From contig NZ_JAERQM010000003.1 in NCBI RefSeq assembly GCF_019029495.1, positions 186,001 to 250,000 of the forward strand: a stretch of 64,000 nucleotides of DNA, read 5' to 3'. Positions 17,829 to 26,727 of the stretch are shown here, piece after piece. Within the stretch, counting starts at the first letter, position 1; every line of letters starts with the position of its first letter. The notes beneath the pieces were generated by a model. That model was not told the origin of the DNA. It saw nothing but the letters and a program-made list of their open reading frames with translations, and did no database searches. A program made the position numbers and the translations under genes. This DNA is from Falsiroseomonas oleicola (GTDB lineage Bacteria > Pseudomonadota > Alphaproteobacteria > Acetobacterales > Acetobacteraceae).

Positions 17829-18257
17829 TCATGCCTCGATTCGGACATCCGGCTCGGCGCGTCGGGTCGGCCCGTCGGATAAGAGGTGTTCCCGCTGATG
17901 GGCCCATGCCAAGGGCATCGGCTCCAGCAGCGCCGGAAGCGCGACACGATCCGCCGCTCGTCCATCCAGGACCAGCTCAACCAAGTCCGGCGCCATGAGG
18001 GTCAGGCGGAGGAGGTTGCCCAGGTAGCCACGCTCAATCTTCTCGGCGGTCGCCATCTCGGTGATCGATGCGTAGCGCCCCTCGTCCAGCATCCGCTGGT
18101 ACCGGAACGCCCGCCCTAGAGCCTTCACCAACGCCGGGTCAGCTCGCGTGGTGACCGGCGTCACGCCATCCCCCATCGGCGACACGACGGTCTTCCGTCC
18201 TGGCCTGTGGCGGATCGCCAGCGGTACCCGGACGGTGATGCTGGTGGCGGTCGTCAT
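17829..18257 (-). CDS. 142-aa recombinase-companion protein
   Basis: A small protein whose ATG overlaps the recombinase stop by 4 bp. Visible elements are PALVKALGRAFRYQRMLDEG followed by YASITEMATAEKIERGYLGN, which reads like a helix-turn-helix, and a C-terminal MAPDLVELVLDG. Proteins of this type regularly follow a serine recombinase and DUF2924 protein in Alphaproteobacteria. It may bind DNA at the attachment site as an accessory factor, which is inference. Confidence 0.65.
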   Translation of the reverse strand: MTTATSITVRVPLAIRHRPGRKTVVSPMGDGVTPVTTRADPALVKALGRAFRYQRMLDEGRYASITEMATAEKIERGYLGNLLRLTLMAPDLVELVLDGRAADRVALPALLEPMPLAWAHQREHLLSDGPTRRAEPDVRIEA

Positions 18258-19606
18258 GCTGCCGCCCTCAGGGCATCCGGCCGGATGGCGGTGAGGTCGC
18301 GGACGAGGCCACCGAGCCCGTCCAGCCGCAGCCGAATGTCCGCCCCGGCCGGGCCGACCACCACCCGTTCCACCAGGGACCTGACAATCCGCGCCTGCTC
18401 CGCCGGGAACAGGTGCTCCCACAGCGGGTCGAGCCGATGCAGCGCATCCTGGACCTCGCCCTCGGTCAGGTCCGGCGCCTCCCTGCGCGCCGCCCGCCAG
18501 GTGCCGACCACGATCTCGGGCTGCCGCAGCAGCGCCCGCAACTGGTCCACCACCGCCGCCTCGATCTCCGCGGCCGATACCCGGCGCACGATGCTGGCGT
18601 CCCCAGCGGCGTCGCCCTTCAGCACCCGCTGCGCGACATAGTAGCGGTAGAGCCGGCCATTCTTCCGGGCGTGCGTCGGCGACAGCGCCCGCCCATCCAC
18701 CCCGAAGATCAACCCCTTCAGCAGCGCCGGCGTCTGCGCCCGGTTCTGGTTGGCGCGGACCCGCGGGCTGATCTGCAGCACGGCATGCGCCCGATCCCAT
18801 AGCTCCCGCGGCACGATCGCCTGGTGCTCGCCGGGATAGACCTGCCCCTTGTGCGCGGCCTCGCCGACATAGGTCCGATTGTTCAGCAGCTTGTAGACAT
18901 CACCCTTATCCAGCGGCCGGCCCGCCTTGCTGGTGGCGCCTTCCGCCCGGAGGCGAGCCGCCGTCTCGATGCCGGACCCCGTCTCGGCGAAGATCTCGAA
19001 GACCCTGCGCACGCGCGGTGCTTCGTCCTCATTCACCACCAGCTTCCTGGCGACGACGTCGTAGCCGAGCGGCACCTTGCCCCCCATCCACATGCCGCGG
19101 GCGCGGGAGGCGGCGAATTTGTCGCGGATTCGCTCGCCGATCACCTCCCGCTCGAACTGCGCGAAGCTGAGCAGGATGTTCAGCGTCAGCCGCCCCATGC
19201 TGGTCGTCGTGTTGAAGGACTGCGTGACGGACACGAAGGTCACGCCGTGCGCGTCCATCACCTCCACCAGCTTGGCGAAGTCCATCAGCGAGCGGGACAG
19301 CCGGTCAATCTTGTAGACCACGATGACGTCGACCAGATCCGCTTGGATGTCGCGCAGCAGACGCTGCAGCGCCGGCCGCTCGAGCGTGCCGCCGGAGAAG
19401 CCGCCATCGTCGTATCGGTCGCGGACCAGCAACCACCCCTCGGCGCGCTGGCTGGTGATGTAGGCCTCGCAGGCGTCGCGCTGAGCGTCGAGGGTGTTGA
19501 ATTCCTTCTCCAGCCCCTCGTCCGTGGATTTGCGCGTATAGACCGCGCAGCGCAGCTTCTTCGTGGTGGCCGGCATGGGCGGCTCGATGCGGGCGCGGCG
19601 GGTCAT
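18254..19606 (-). CDS. Large serine recombinase (integrase type)
   Basis: A 450-aa serine recombinase. The resolvase domain is complete: CAVYTRKSTDEGLEKEF (catalytic Ser in YTRKS), VVYKIDRLSRSLMDFAKL, and SMGRLTLNILLSFAQFEREV with the E-helix. The Recombinase domain follows (GSGIETAARLRAEGATS, DKGDVYKLLNNRTYVGEA), then a zinc-ribbon-like part that carries few cysteines, and a C-terminal helical region. Such enzymes integrate or excise mobile elements at att sites. It is in an overlapping three-gene unit with DUF2924 (upstream) and the 142-aa protein (downstream). It lies some 2.5 kb from the tRNA, so the att site could be within the gap just after it. Confidence 0.9.
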   Translation of the reverse strand: MTRRARIEPPMPATTKKLRCAVYTRKSTDEGLEKEFNTLDAQRDACEAYITSQRAEGWLLVRDRYDDGGFSGGTLERPALQRLLRDIQADLVDVIVVYKIDRLSRSLMDFAKLVEVMDAHGVTFVSVTQSFNTTTSMGRLTLNILLSFAQFEREVIGERIRDKFAASRARGMWMGGKVPLGYDVVARKLVVNEDEAPRVRRVFEIFAETGSGIETAARLRAEGATSKAGRPLDKGDVYKLLNNRTYVGEAAHKGQVYPGEHQAIVPRELWDRAHAVLQISPRVRANQNRAQTPALLKGLIFGVDGRALSPTHARKNGRLYRYYVAQRVLKGDAAGDASIVRRVSAAEIEAAVVDQLRALLRQPEIVVGTWRAARREAPDLTEGEVQDALHRLDPLWEHLFPAEQARIVRSLVERVVVGPAGADIRLRLDGLGGLVRDLTAIRPDALRAAA

Positions 19607-20133
19607 GCGTCACCTCGCACGCGCAGCCCGAAGAACGTCCAGCCGTTCCAGCGCGTGCCGGTGATGTGGCGCGCGATGGCTGACAGCGACTGATAGGGTC
19701 GTCCCTCGAATTCGAAGTCGTTGATGCGCACGGTGACCACGTGCTGCACGCCCTGCCATTCCCGGATGAGGCGCGTGCCGGCCATCGGCCGGCTGTCGGC
19801 GCGGATGCGGCGCAGGACGACGTTGCCGCCGTCCAGTTGCTCGCCGAGCGCCACCAGCCGATCAACGGTCTCGGGCTTCAGCCCGCCATACGCGAGCTCC
19901 TGGATGCGATAGGCAAGACGGCTTTGGATGTAGGTCCGGCTGAAAGGTGGAGGCTCCTTGCCGAACAGCTCCCGCCACTGCTGCTTCAGGGCGGCGATTG
20001 GGGCCGCCTGGAGGGCCGCCAGGCGCCCCAAGACATCGGTGGGGGGAATGGCAGGAAAGACCTGTTCATGCGCCTCCGCGGTGGTCTGTGCGGTGCCCCT
20101 GGCTTTCCTGGTCATTGCGGTGGTGCGGGTCAT
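19603..20133 (-). CDS. DUF2924 protein
   Basis: A 176-aa protein of the DUF2924 family, recognised from LKQQWRELFGKEPPPFSRTY, IQSRLAYRIQELAYGGL and the RNDFE-like region INDFEFEGRPYQSLSAIARH ITGTRWNGWTFFGL. It is almost always found immediately before a serine recombinase and is probably a DNA-binding or recombination accessory factor. The ATG chosen gives MTRTTAM; GTG upstream would add ten residues. It overlaps the recombinase start by 4 bp. Confidence 0.85.
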   Translation of the reverse strand: MTRTTAMTRKARGTAQTTAEAHEQVFPAIPPTDVLGRLAALQAAPIAALKQQWRELFGKEPPPFSRTYIQSRLAYRIQELAYGGLKPETVDRLVALGEQLDGGNVVLRRIRADSRPMAGTRLIREWQGVQHVVTVRINDFEFEGRPYQSLSAIARHITGTRWNGWTFFGLRVRGDA

Positions 20134-20377
20134 GCGCGTCTCCGGTTGGTCCGGTTTGCACACACGCTCTGGTCGGCGGTGAAGTGTAGCGAACTCTCTC
20201 CGGCTGCGTCAGAATTCGCCGCGTCACGGGCCTGATCTTCCGCTGCACGCTGCCGGAGGCGCACCAATCCCACGGCCAGGATCGTGCAGACCTCCCGGAG
20301 ATGCGGTGGGAGGTGATGCAGCTGGGTTCCGGGCGCGCGCATCACGCGCCACGACCAGAAAGAAGGACCAGAGCAGC

Positions 20378-21337
20378 ATGGCTTCCAAAGGGCCGCAGCC
20401 TCAGCCAGAGACGCAGTCGACTGCCGCGCACGCCAGTTCGGGACACAACGACGTTCGGGACGCTGCACCGGACTTCCCGCTCCACCTGCCGCTTCGACAG
20501 GCAATCCTTACCTGGTGCAAGCCAGATCTCGTGGCTGCCGTTCGACAGGAGGAGGTCCGGCTCACCGAGCACCAGCAAGCAGGGCTCGACCTTCCGCTGC
20601 TGTGCGATGTGTCGGAGCTGGCGGTTCCGCATCGAGACGGTTGGATGGCCGGGTATGCAAGCCACACGGCCCTGCGGGGCGCCTGGGACCGGCTGTTCAA
20701 CGACCTGCGGCGCAAAGTCGAGGGCGGTGAACTGTTTCTGGAGGGGGTGCGACTGGCACCGGAGCGTGGAACCACGCCGGAGGAGATCAGCAGCAGCTGG
20801 GCCGCCGACATGAAGTTCGACCTGGACCGGAACACGGTTCAGGTTGGTCAGGACCGGTTCGGCGCGATCACGGTCTCCACGCGCCCGTCGCCATGGCAAA
20901 CTGCCGTGGAAACCCCCTTCGCCCAACGTCTGGCGGCGCCCGCGCAGTCTCGGGCAGCCAGGGTGGCTAGCCGCGACGCGCCTGAGCGGATGACGGTAGA
21001 TCAGGTCGCCGGGCTGTCCGACGATGTCATTCTGGTGCTGCTGGAGGAGCACGCGCGGCGTGTCATCGACACGCCCGACGCGAAGCTGATCGCCCCGGGC
21101 AAGATCTCGTTGATGCCGATCATCTTGCGGAAGATGCTGAAGCGCGCCGACGACGGCGAACTGCTGAACACGCTTGCCGCCGAAGGGCGGTTTCTCGCTC
21201 AGTGGATCACCAGCAAGGTCGAACATCATCACGTGCCCTCGGAGCGCACCATCACCAAGGTGCTGGGCAAGGAGTACGGAGCAGCCAAGGCGCGATCCAA
21301 CGCCGCGATTCAAAAATCCAAGACTTTGGGTCGCTGA
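20378..21337 (+). CDS. Unrecognised element protein upstream of the primase
   Basis: A 319-aa protein with no family I can name. The first 40 residues are polar and low-complexity; a globular part follows (DAAPDFPLHLPLRQAILTW, MAGYASHTALRGAWDRLF, WAADMKFDLDRNTVQVGQDR). The C-terminal half is helical (ISLMPIILRKMLKRADDGEL, VPSERTITKVLGKEYGAAKA). The ATG at 20378 has GAAGGA upstream. It precedes the primase-helicase by 66 bp on the same strand and is probably co-transcribed, perhaps as a replication-initiation or regulatory factor for the element. Confidence 0.6.
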   Translation: MASKGPQPQPETQSTAAHASSGHNDVRDAAPDFPLHLPLRQAILTWCKPDLVAAVRQEEVRLTEHQQAGLDLPLLCDVSELAVPHRDGWMAGYASHTALRGAWDRLFNDLRRKVEGGELFLEGVRLAPERGTTPEEISSSWAADMKFDLDRNTVQVGQDRFGAITVSTRPSPWQTAVETPFAQRLAAPAQSRAARVASRDAPERMTVDQVAGLSDDVILVLLEEHARRVIDTPDAKLIAPGKISLMPIILRKMLKRADDGELLNTLAAEGRFLAQWITSKVEHHHVPSERTITKVLGKEYGAAKARSNAAIQKSKTLGR

Positions 21338-21403
21338 AACGCGGTCCTGGATCGCGGTGCCACAACGGTCCTTCTCTCCGCCATCTTTGCGCGGGGCCAA
21401 CCG

Positions 21404-24238
21404 GTGGACGATCAGGGCGACAGCCAGGACTACCAGGACCTTGCTCCGCGGCCGACCCGAGCGGCGGCTGGGACCGATGTGCGCCACTACCGCGTCACCT
21501 TCGGCAGCGGCGATAGCCAGACGGCGCCGTGGTCTGACGTTCGCAGCTTCACCTGGCCCGAACTCTGCGACCGCCTGACGCAACACGAGATTGGTGCCAA
21601 GGAGGGCAACTGCATCGTGCCCGCCGTCTTCCGTGCCGGCCGGCGCCAGAAGCTGGACGCCGAGCGGATCGAGATAGCAATGCTCGACAGCGACGCGGGC
21701 GCCACGCTGGAGCAGATCGCGACCGCAGTCAGGGGGCAGGGTTGGGCTGCCGCCATCAGCTCGACCCACTCGCACCTCGGCACCCGGACCATCGCCAAGC
21801 GCGGCAACTGGGACAAGTTCCGTGCCGCCCATCCGAATCTGTCCAATCCGGCGCAGGCATTTCTGGAGGCCGAGCGGAGCTACAGGCCCGGCATTGCAGA
21901 TGGCGCGCGGGTCGTGGCCGAGACGGATGACCAGGTCACGTTCGACCACGCGCCATGCCCGAAGTTCCGGATAACCCTGCCGCTGCACCGTCCCTGGATC
22001 GCGTCAAGTTACGACAGCCAGGCCACCGCGAACCGAGCCTGGAAAGAGCGCGTGACGGCGCTGGCCCAGGCATTGGCTCTGCAGCACGACCAATCCTGCA
22101 CCGACACCTCCCGGCTGTTCTACCTGCCGCGTCGCCCGGCGGACGGGCCGCCCTCGGAGATCCTGGTCCTGGAGGGCCAGCCCTGCGACCTGTTCAGCCT
22201 CCCGAGCCCGGCTACGGCGCCACGCGCTTCTGTGCAAGGGAAGCGCCAAGGTCGAGCCGCCCGCGCGACTACGGACGCCAGCGGCCCGTTCGGCCTCGAC
22301 TTCGGCCGCATCACCTTCACCGATCCGGACACCGGCGAAATCCTCGATCTCACGGCCTGGGCGGCCGCTTCGGCACGCCACTTTGAGATCGTCGCCGCCC
22401 TCCGCGCCCGCAGTCCGCACATCCTGCTCGGCAAGGTGGCGGACGGTACCAAGCACCACATCTGCTGCCCGAACGAGGCGGCCCACACCCAGGCTGGCGC
22501 TGACGCCGCCACCTTCATCGTCAACGCCAGCCAGAGCGAAAGCCGCGGCTTCGTCATCCACTGCCGCCATGCCCACTGCGACGGACGCGACCGCCTGCTC
22601 TTCCTGCGGCAGATGCTGGAGCAGGGATGGCTCAAGATCGAGGACCTGCAGACCCCGGAGTTTCTGCAAAGTCAGCCTGCCGAGCGCCCGCTGATCCGCA
22701 TCTCAGGCGGAGCACTCCCAGAGGTTGTCCAGCAGGCCCAGGAGGCGCTGCTGGCTAAGCCGCACCGGGTGTATCAGCGCGGATCCTTCCTGGTACGACC
22801 AGGCGTCATCCGCCTCGGTGTCGGCCACGACCCGCACCGAAGCCACCTACAGATCCTGGAGATTGAGGATCAAGCGCTGGCCGAGGTTCTCACCGCCGCC
22901 GCGTGCTGGGAGCGCGTCGATAGGCGCAAAGATGAGTGGGTGTCCATCGATGCACCGCTGCGCGTGGCCACGATCCTTCGCCAGCGGCGAGGGCATTGGC
23001 GCCTGCCGGTCCTCGCCGGCATCCTGTCGGCCCCGACGCTTCGGGCCGACGGCACGGTGCTTGACCAACCCGGCTACGACGCCACCACCGGGCTGCTTCT
23101 CGACTTTCGGGGGAGCCAGTTCCCGGACGTGCCGGATCGTCCCAGCAAGGAAGATGCGCGCGCGGCGCTCGGTCTTCTACTGAGGCTGATCTCGACATTT
23201 CCGTTCGTCGACGAGGCCAGCCGCAGCGTGGCGCTGTCGGCCATATTGTCTTCCGTGATCCGCCGGGCGCTACGAACCGCCCCGCTCCACGGCTTCTCGG
23301 CACCGGTGGCAGGATCGGGCAAGTCGATGCTAGTCGATCTGTGCAGCGTCATTGCCACCGGCCGCGTCGCCGCGGTGATCTCCCAGGGCAAGACGGAGGA
23401 GGAGTTTGAGAAGCGCCTCGGCTCGCTGCTGCTGGAGGGTGAGCAGTTCATCGCCATCGACAATTGCGAAGCTCCTCTTGGCGGTGAGTTTCTCTGCTCG
23501 CTGCTGACCCAGGAAACCGTGCGCTGCCGCATCCTCGGCCGATCGGAGGCGCCGCAGCTGCCGAGCAACAGCTTCGTCACCGCCACCGGGAACAACCTAG
23601 TGATGTTGGGCGACATGACCCGCCGCGCGCTGCTCTGCCAGTTGGACCCACAGGTCGAGCGGCCGGAGCTTCGTCAGTTCGATTGCGATCCTCTGGCAGA
23701 GGCGCAGGCGAACAGGTGCCAATTGCTGGTCGCCGCGCTGACCGTTCTCCGCGCCTACCACGTGGCTGGCCGTCCCGGCTCGCCTCCCCCACTCGGATCG
23801 TTCGAGGCATGGTCGGATTGGGTGCGGGGCGCGCTGCTGTGGCTGGACCAAGCCGATCCCGTGGCCACCCTTGATGTGGTCAGGGCACAGGACCCGCGGC
23901 TCGACGCCATTACCGCCCTGCTCAGCCAATGGCACGAGTACCTCGGCACCCGTGACGTCACGGTGCGCGAAATAATCGAATGCGCGACCGCCGGGCCCTC
24001 GTCTGCGGGCAGCAGCTTCGGTCACCAACGGCAGCATTTCGAGCGCGCCGACTTCCGCGAGGCACTGCTCGTCATCGCCGGCGACAACGGCGCGATCAAC
24101 AGCAAGCGCCTTGGGCGCTGGATCGGCGACCACCAGGGGCGTGTGGTGAACGGCCTGCGCATCACCCGCGCGCGCCTGCTCGCTGGCAGCCAGCGATGGA
24201 AGCTCAACGTGGAGGCCAAGCATGCTGACGCAGCCTGA
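21404..24238 (+). CDS. Phage/plasmid-type primase-helicase
   Basis: A 944-aa replication protein. The N-terminal third resembles an archaeo-eukaryotic-type primase: AMLDSDAGATLEQI supplies an acidic D-x-D, and ISSTHSHLG the later histidine-containing motif. A mid region has paired cysteine and histidine residues (HHICCPNEAAH, VIHCRHAHCDG), a likely zinc element. The C-terminal third is a superfamily-3-like ATPase with Walker A APVAGSGKSMLVDL, Walker B EQFIAIDNCEAPL and a sensor-type region SNSFVTATGNNLVMLGD. It starts at GTG. It is the kind of initiator found in phages, satellites and integrative plasmids, and is followed directly by a long inverted repeat that may be its origin. Confidence 0.85.
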   Translation: MDDQGDSQDYQDLAPRPTRAAAGTDVRHYRVTFGSGDSQTAPWSDVRSFTWPELCDRLTQHEIGAKEGNCIVPAVFRAGRRQKLDAERIEIAMLDSDAGATLEQIATAVRGQGWAAAISSTHSHLGTRTIAKRGNWDKFRAAHPNLSNPAQAFLEAERSYRPGIADGARVVAETDDQVTFDHAPCPKFRITLPLHRPWIASSYDSQATANRAWKERVTALAQALALQHDQSCTDTSRLFYLPRRPADGPPSEILVLEGQPCDLFSLPSPATAPRASVQGKRQGRAARATTDASGPFGLDFGRITFTDPDTGEILDLTAWAAASARHFEIVAALRARSPHILLGKVADGTKHHICCPNEAAHTQAGADAATFIVNASQSESRGFVIHCRHAHCDGRDRLLFLRQMLEQGWLKIEDLQTPEFLQSQPAERPLIRISGGALPEVVQQAQEALLAKPHRVYQRGSFLVRPGVIRLGVGHDPHRSHLQILEIEDQALAEVLTAAACWERVDRRKDEWVSIDAPLRVATILRQRRGHWRLPVLAGILSAPTLRADGTVLDQPGYDATTGLLLDFRGSQFPDVPDRPSKEDARAALGLLLRLISTFPFVDEASRSVALSAILSSVIRRALRTAPLHGFSAPVAGSGKSMLVDLCSVIATGRVAAVISQGKTEEEFEKRLGSLLLEGEQFIAIDNCEAPLGGEFLCSLLTQETVRCRILGRSEAPQLPSNSFVTATGNNLVMLGDMTRRALLCQLDPQVERPELRQFDCDPLAEAQANRCQLLVAALTVLRAYHVAGRPGSPPPLGSFEAWSDWVRGALLWLDQADPVATLDVVRAQDPRLDAITALLSQWHEYLGTRDVTVREIIECATAGPSSAGSSFGHQRQHFERADFREALLVIAGDNGAINSKRLGRWIGDHQGRVVNGLRITRARLLAGSQRWKLNVEAKHADAA

Positions 24239-24241
24239 TTT

Positions 24242-24386
24242 AGGTGGATGTGGTGGGTTTGGTGGATCTCTCCCATACCCCACGCGAAAACTGTCAGAGC
24301 AGTACATGTACATACACATGCTGTGTGTGTTTGACAGTTTATATAGAGGGGCCGGAACAAAGGCACCAAACCCACCATATCCACCT
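24242..24386. repeat. Nested inverted repeat, candidate origin
   Basis: Two 23-bp arms at 24242-24264 and 24364-24386 are inverted copies with 22 of 23 bases matching; the left arm begins AGGTGGATG and ends GGTTTGGTG. Between them are an exact 9-bp inverted pair, AAACTGTCA (24288-24296) and TGACAGTTT (24332-24340), and a 10-bp palindrome GTACATGTAC (24302-24311). The stretch is unusually AT-rich for this window and begins 4 bp after the primase-helicase stop codon. It could be a replication origin, a bidirectional terminator or a recombination site. Confidence 0.75.
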
Positions 24387-24481
24387 GCCGCAGCGCGTCA
24401 CGCCGGATCGGCCGGATGGGCTGGCGCCTTCCCCTCTAACAAAGCTGCTCCCGCCCGTCGCCACGTCGGCAGGGCCTACCG

Positions 24482-24907
24482 ATGACCGGCCGCCCGCCCT
24501 TCGCACCAACCGATGAGCAGCGGCGCCTGGTGCGTGCCATGGCCGGCTACGGCGTGCCGCACGAGGATATCGCGCGCGTCGTCCGGTGCAGTGCGCCCAC
24601 CCTACGCCGGTACTTCCGCGACGAGCTCGACGTCGCTGCCATCGAGGCCAATGCGCGCGTCGCCCAGACCCTGTTCCAGCAGGTCAGCACGCCCGGCAAC
24701 ATCGCGGCCACCATCTTCTGGCTCAAGGTGCGCGCCGGCTGGCGCGAGAAGCGCCCCGATGAGGCCGCCCCGCCGCCCGCAGCCACCGCGCCACCCGAGC
24801 CCTTCGTCATCGTCCGTCGCATTGTCGATGCGCGGTCCGGCGATGACCAGGCGCCGCTGATGGTGCTGCCGCGCCTCCGTCCGCAGAAGGTTGAACGCAG
24901 TGAGTGA
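24482..24907 (+). CDS. HTH protein, terminase-small-like
   Basis: A 141-aa protein with an N-terminal helix-turn-helix (GVPHEDIARVVRCSAPTLRR) and a conserved middle block, GNIAATIFWLKVRAGWREK. The proline- and alanine-rich tail looks disordered. It closely resembles the second HTH protein after the methyltransferase, sharing PTDEQRR, the HTH and the WREK block. This arrangement is typical of phage-derived proteins annotated as DNA-binding or terminase small subunit, but no terminase large subunit follows. It overlaps the ParB-methyltransferase start by a few bases. Confidence 0.65.
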   Translation: MTGRPPFAPTDEQRRLVRAMAGYGVPHEDIARVVRCSAPTLRRYFRDELDVAAIEANARVAQTLFQQVSTPGNIAATIFWLKVRAGWREKRPDEAAPPPAATAPPEPFVIVRRIVDARSGDDQAPLMVLPRLRPQKVERSE

Positions 24908-26204
24908 CATCCAGCCCGCCGGCGCGCCGATCCCCGAGAACACGACGTTGTTTCCGCCCTACAAACTCGCGGCCGTCGCCGCGCTGGTGCCCTACGCCCG
25001 CAACGCCCGCACCCATTCCGAGGCACAGGTCGCGCAGATCGCCGCCTCCATCCGCGAGTTCGGCTTCACCAACCCGATCCTGGTCGATGGCGAGCGCGGC
25101 GTAATCGCCGGACACGGCCGCCTGCTGGCCGCCCGCAGGCTTGGCATGGCGGAGGTGCCGACGCTGGAGCTGAGCCACCTCACACCGGGCCAGCGCCGCG
25201 CCTACGTGTTGGCCGACAACCGCCTCGCACTGTCCGCCGGGTGGGACGACGCCATGCTGCGGCTCGAACTCGGCGAGTTGCATGCCGAAGGCTTCGACCT
25301 GGCGCTGACCGGCTTTGATGAGCTGGAGCTAGGAGCCTTCCTGGCAGACCCAGCCGCTGGCCTCAGCGACCCGGACGCGGTGCCGGAGCCGCCCGCCAAT
25401 CCCGTGAGCCGCCTCGGCGACGTCTGGCGCCTGGGACGCCACCGGCTGATCTGTGGCGACGCCACCGAGGCGATCGTGGTCGAACAGGTGCTGGCCGGGG
25501 TGCGGCCGCACCTCATGGTGACCGACCCACCCTACGGGGTAGAATACGACCCGGCCTGGCGCAACGCGGCGCTGGAAGGGAGCAAAACCGCCCGCACCGG
25601 CAAGGTACTGAACGACCACCGGGCCGACTGGCGGGAGGCCTGGGCGCTGTTCCCGGGTGATGTGGCCTATGTCTGGCACGGCGCGCTGCACGCCAGCACC
25701 GTCGCCGACAGCCTCACCGCCTGCCGGTTTGAAATCCGCGCGCAGATCGTCTGGGCCAAGGAGCGCCTGGTCATGGGGCGCGGGCACTACCACTGGCAGC
25801 ACGAGCCCTGCTGGTACGCCGTCCGCGGCGGCGCGACCGGTCACTGGAGCGGTGACCGCAAGCAGACGACGCTATGGCAGATCGCCAGCCGCGGGCAGGA
25901 TGCCGAGACCACGCACGGCACTCAGAAGCCGGTCGAGTGCATGCGCCGTCCGATCGAGAACAATTCCAGCCCCGGTCAGGCCATCTACGAGCCCTTCAGC
26001 GGCTCCGGGACGACGCTGATCGCCGCCGAGAGGTCGGGGCGGGCCTGCCACGCGGTGGAGCTGTCACCGGCCTATGTCGATGTGGCGGTGCTGCGCTGGC
26101 AGGCCTTCACCGGACAGCAGGCGGTGCTGGAGGCTGATGGGATATCGTTCGCAGGGGTCGCAGCGGCGCGCGGCGCTGAGGAGGCTGTGCCATGCAGGGC
26201 GTGA
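24900..26204 (+). CDS. ParB-domain / DNA methyltransferase fusion
   Basis: A 434-aa phage-type protein with a ParB/Sulfiredoxin N-terminal domain (IREFGFTNPILVDGERGVIA, GHGRLLAARRLGMAEVPTL) and a C-terminal beta-class N6-adenine or N4-cytosine methyltransferase. The catalytic MVTDPPYGVEYDP is followed later by YEPFSGSGTTLIAAERSG, the SAM-binding motif, in the order expected for the beta class. It probably methylates the element's own DNA. The GTG at 24900 has AGAAGG 10 bp upstream; a TTG at 24891 is too close to it. The end overlaps the next HTH gene by 13 bp. No cognate restriction enzyme is adjacent, so it is an orphan. Confidence 0.9.
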   Translation: MSDIQPAGAPIPENTTLFPPYKLAAVAALVPYARNARTHSEAQVAQIAASIREFGFTNPILVDGERGVIAGHGRLLAARRLGMAEVPTLELSHLTPGQRRAYVLADNRLALSAGWDDAMLRLELGELHAEGFDLALTGFDELELGAFLADPAAGLSDPDAVPEPPANPVSRLGDVWRLGRHRLICGDATEAIVVEQVLAGVRPHLMVTDPPYGVEYDPAWRNAALEGSKTARTGKVLNDHRADWREAWALFPGDVAYVWHGALHASTVADSLTACRFEIRAQIVWAKERLVMGRGHYHWQHEPCWYAVRGGATGHWSGDRKQTTLWQIASRGQDAETTHGTQKPVECMRRPIENNSSPGQAIYEPFSGSGTTLIAAERSGRACHAVELSPAYVDVAVLRWQAFTGQQAVLEADGISFAGVAAARGAEEAVPCRA

Positions 26205-26626
26205 CCTACGTGCCGACCGACGAGCAGCGGCGCACGGTGCGCGCCATGTCCGGCCTCGGCATCCCGCAGGACGACATCGCCACCTTCCTGGAGATCGACA
26301 AGAAGACGCTGCGGAAGCACTTTCGGGAGGAACTCGACCGCGGCTCGATCGAGGCGACGACGAAGGTGGCGCAGAGCCTGTTCCGGATGGCGACGGATGG
26401 CGGCTCGGTCGCGGCCGCGATCTTCTGGATGAAGGCGCGGGCTGGCTGGCGCGAGAAGCACGACGGCTCCGGCAGCGCTGCGACCGATGAGGTGGACAAA
26501 TCGCTCAGTGTTGTCTTCCACATCGTCGATCCGAAAGAGCCAGGTCCACCACGGCCAATCCTCGACGCCGAGCTGGGCCGGCCCAATCGGCGCCTGCCGC
26601 AGATCGACGATCAGGAGGGCGACTGA
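26192..26626 (+). CDS. Second HTH protein, paralogue of the first
   Basis: A 144-aa paralogue of the HTH protein before the methyltransferase. It shares PTDEQRRTVRAMSGLGIP, the HTH (QDDIATFLEIDKKTLRKHF), and the VAAAIFWMKARAGWREK block; the C-terminus is different. It has a good GAGGAGG-like site and overlaps the methyltransferase end. The two copies on either side of the methyltransferase point to an old duplication or to a heteromeric regulator. It is the last gene before the hairpin at 26632. Confidence 0.65.
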   Translation: MQGVTYVPTDEQRRTVRAMSGLGIPQDDIATFLEIDKKTLRKHFREELDRGSIEATTKVAQSLFRMATDGGSVAAAIFWMKARAGWREKHDGSGSAATDEVDKSLSVVFHIVDPKEPGPPRPILDAELGRPNRRLPQIDDQEGD

Positions 26627-26631
26627 CGCAT

Positions 26632-26669
26632 GTTCACCACCGACCAACGACCGTTGATCGGTGGTGAAC
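26632..26669. repeat. Perfect 12-bp inverted repeat
   Basis: GTTCACCACCGA (26632-26643) is exactly complementary to TCGGTGGTGAAC (26658-26669), with an inner AAC/GTT pair and a short loop, giving a strong hairpin 5 bp after the last plus-strand gene. No run of T follows on either strand, so it is not a textbook intrinsic terminator. It separates two convergent transcription units and may stop both, or be an attachment or regulator site. Confidence 0.75.
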
Positions 26670-26727
26670 AGGGCTGGAGTGGTTGCAGGTGGGTCGGACC
26701 GGAGCAAGTGGCCAGCGGGCAGTTTTT

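Noticed and set aside
24900-26204. ParB-methyltransferase as half of a restriction-modification pair
   Set aside because: No restriction enzyme is adjacent, and the ParB fusion is the usual form of phage orphan methylase.
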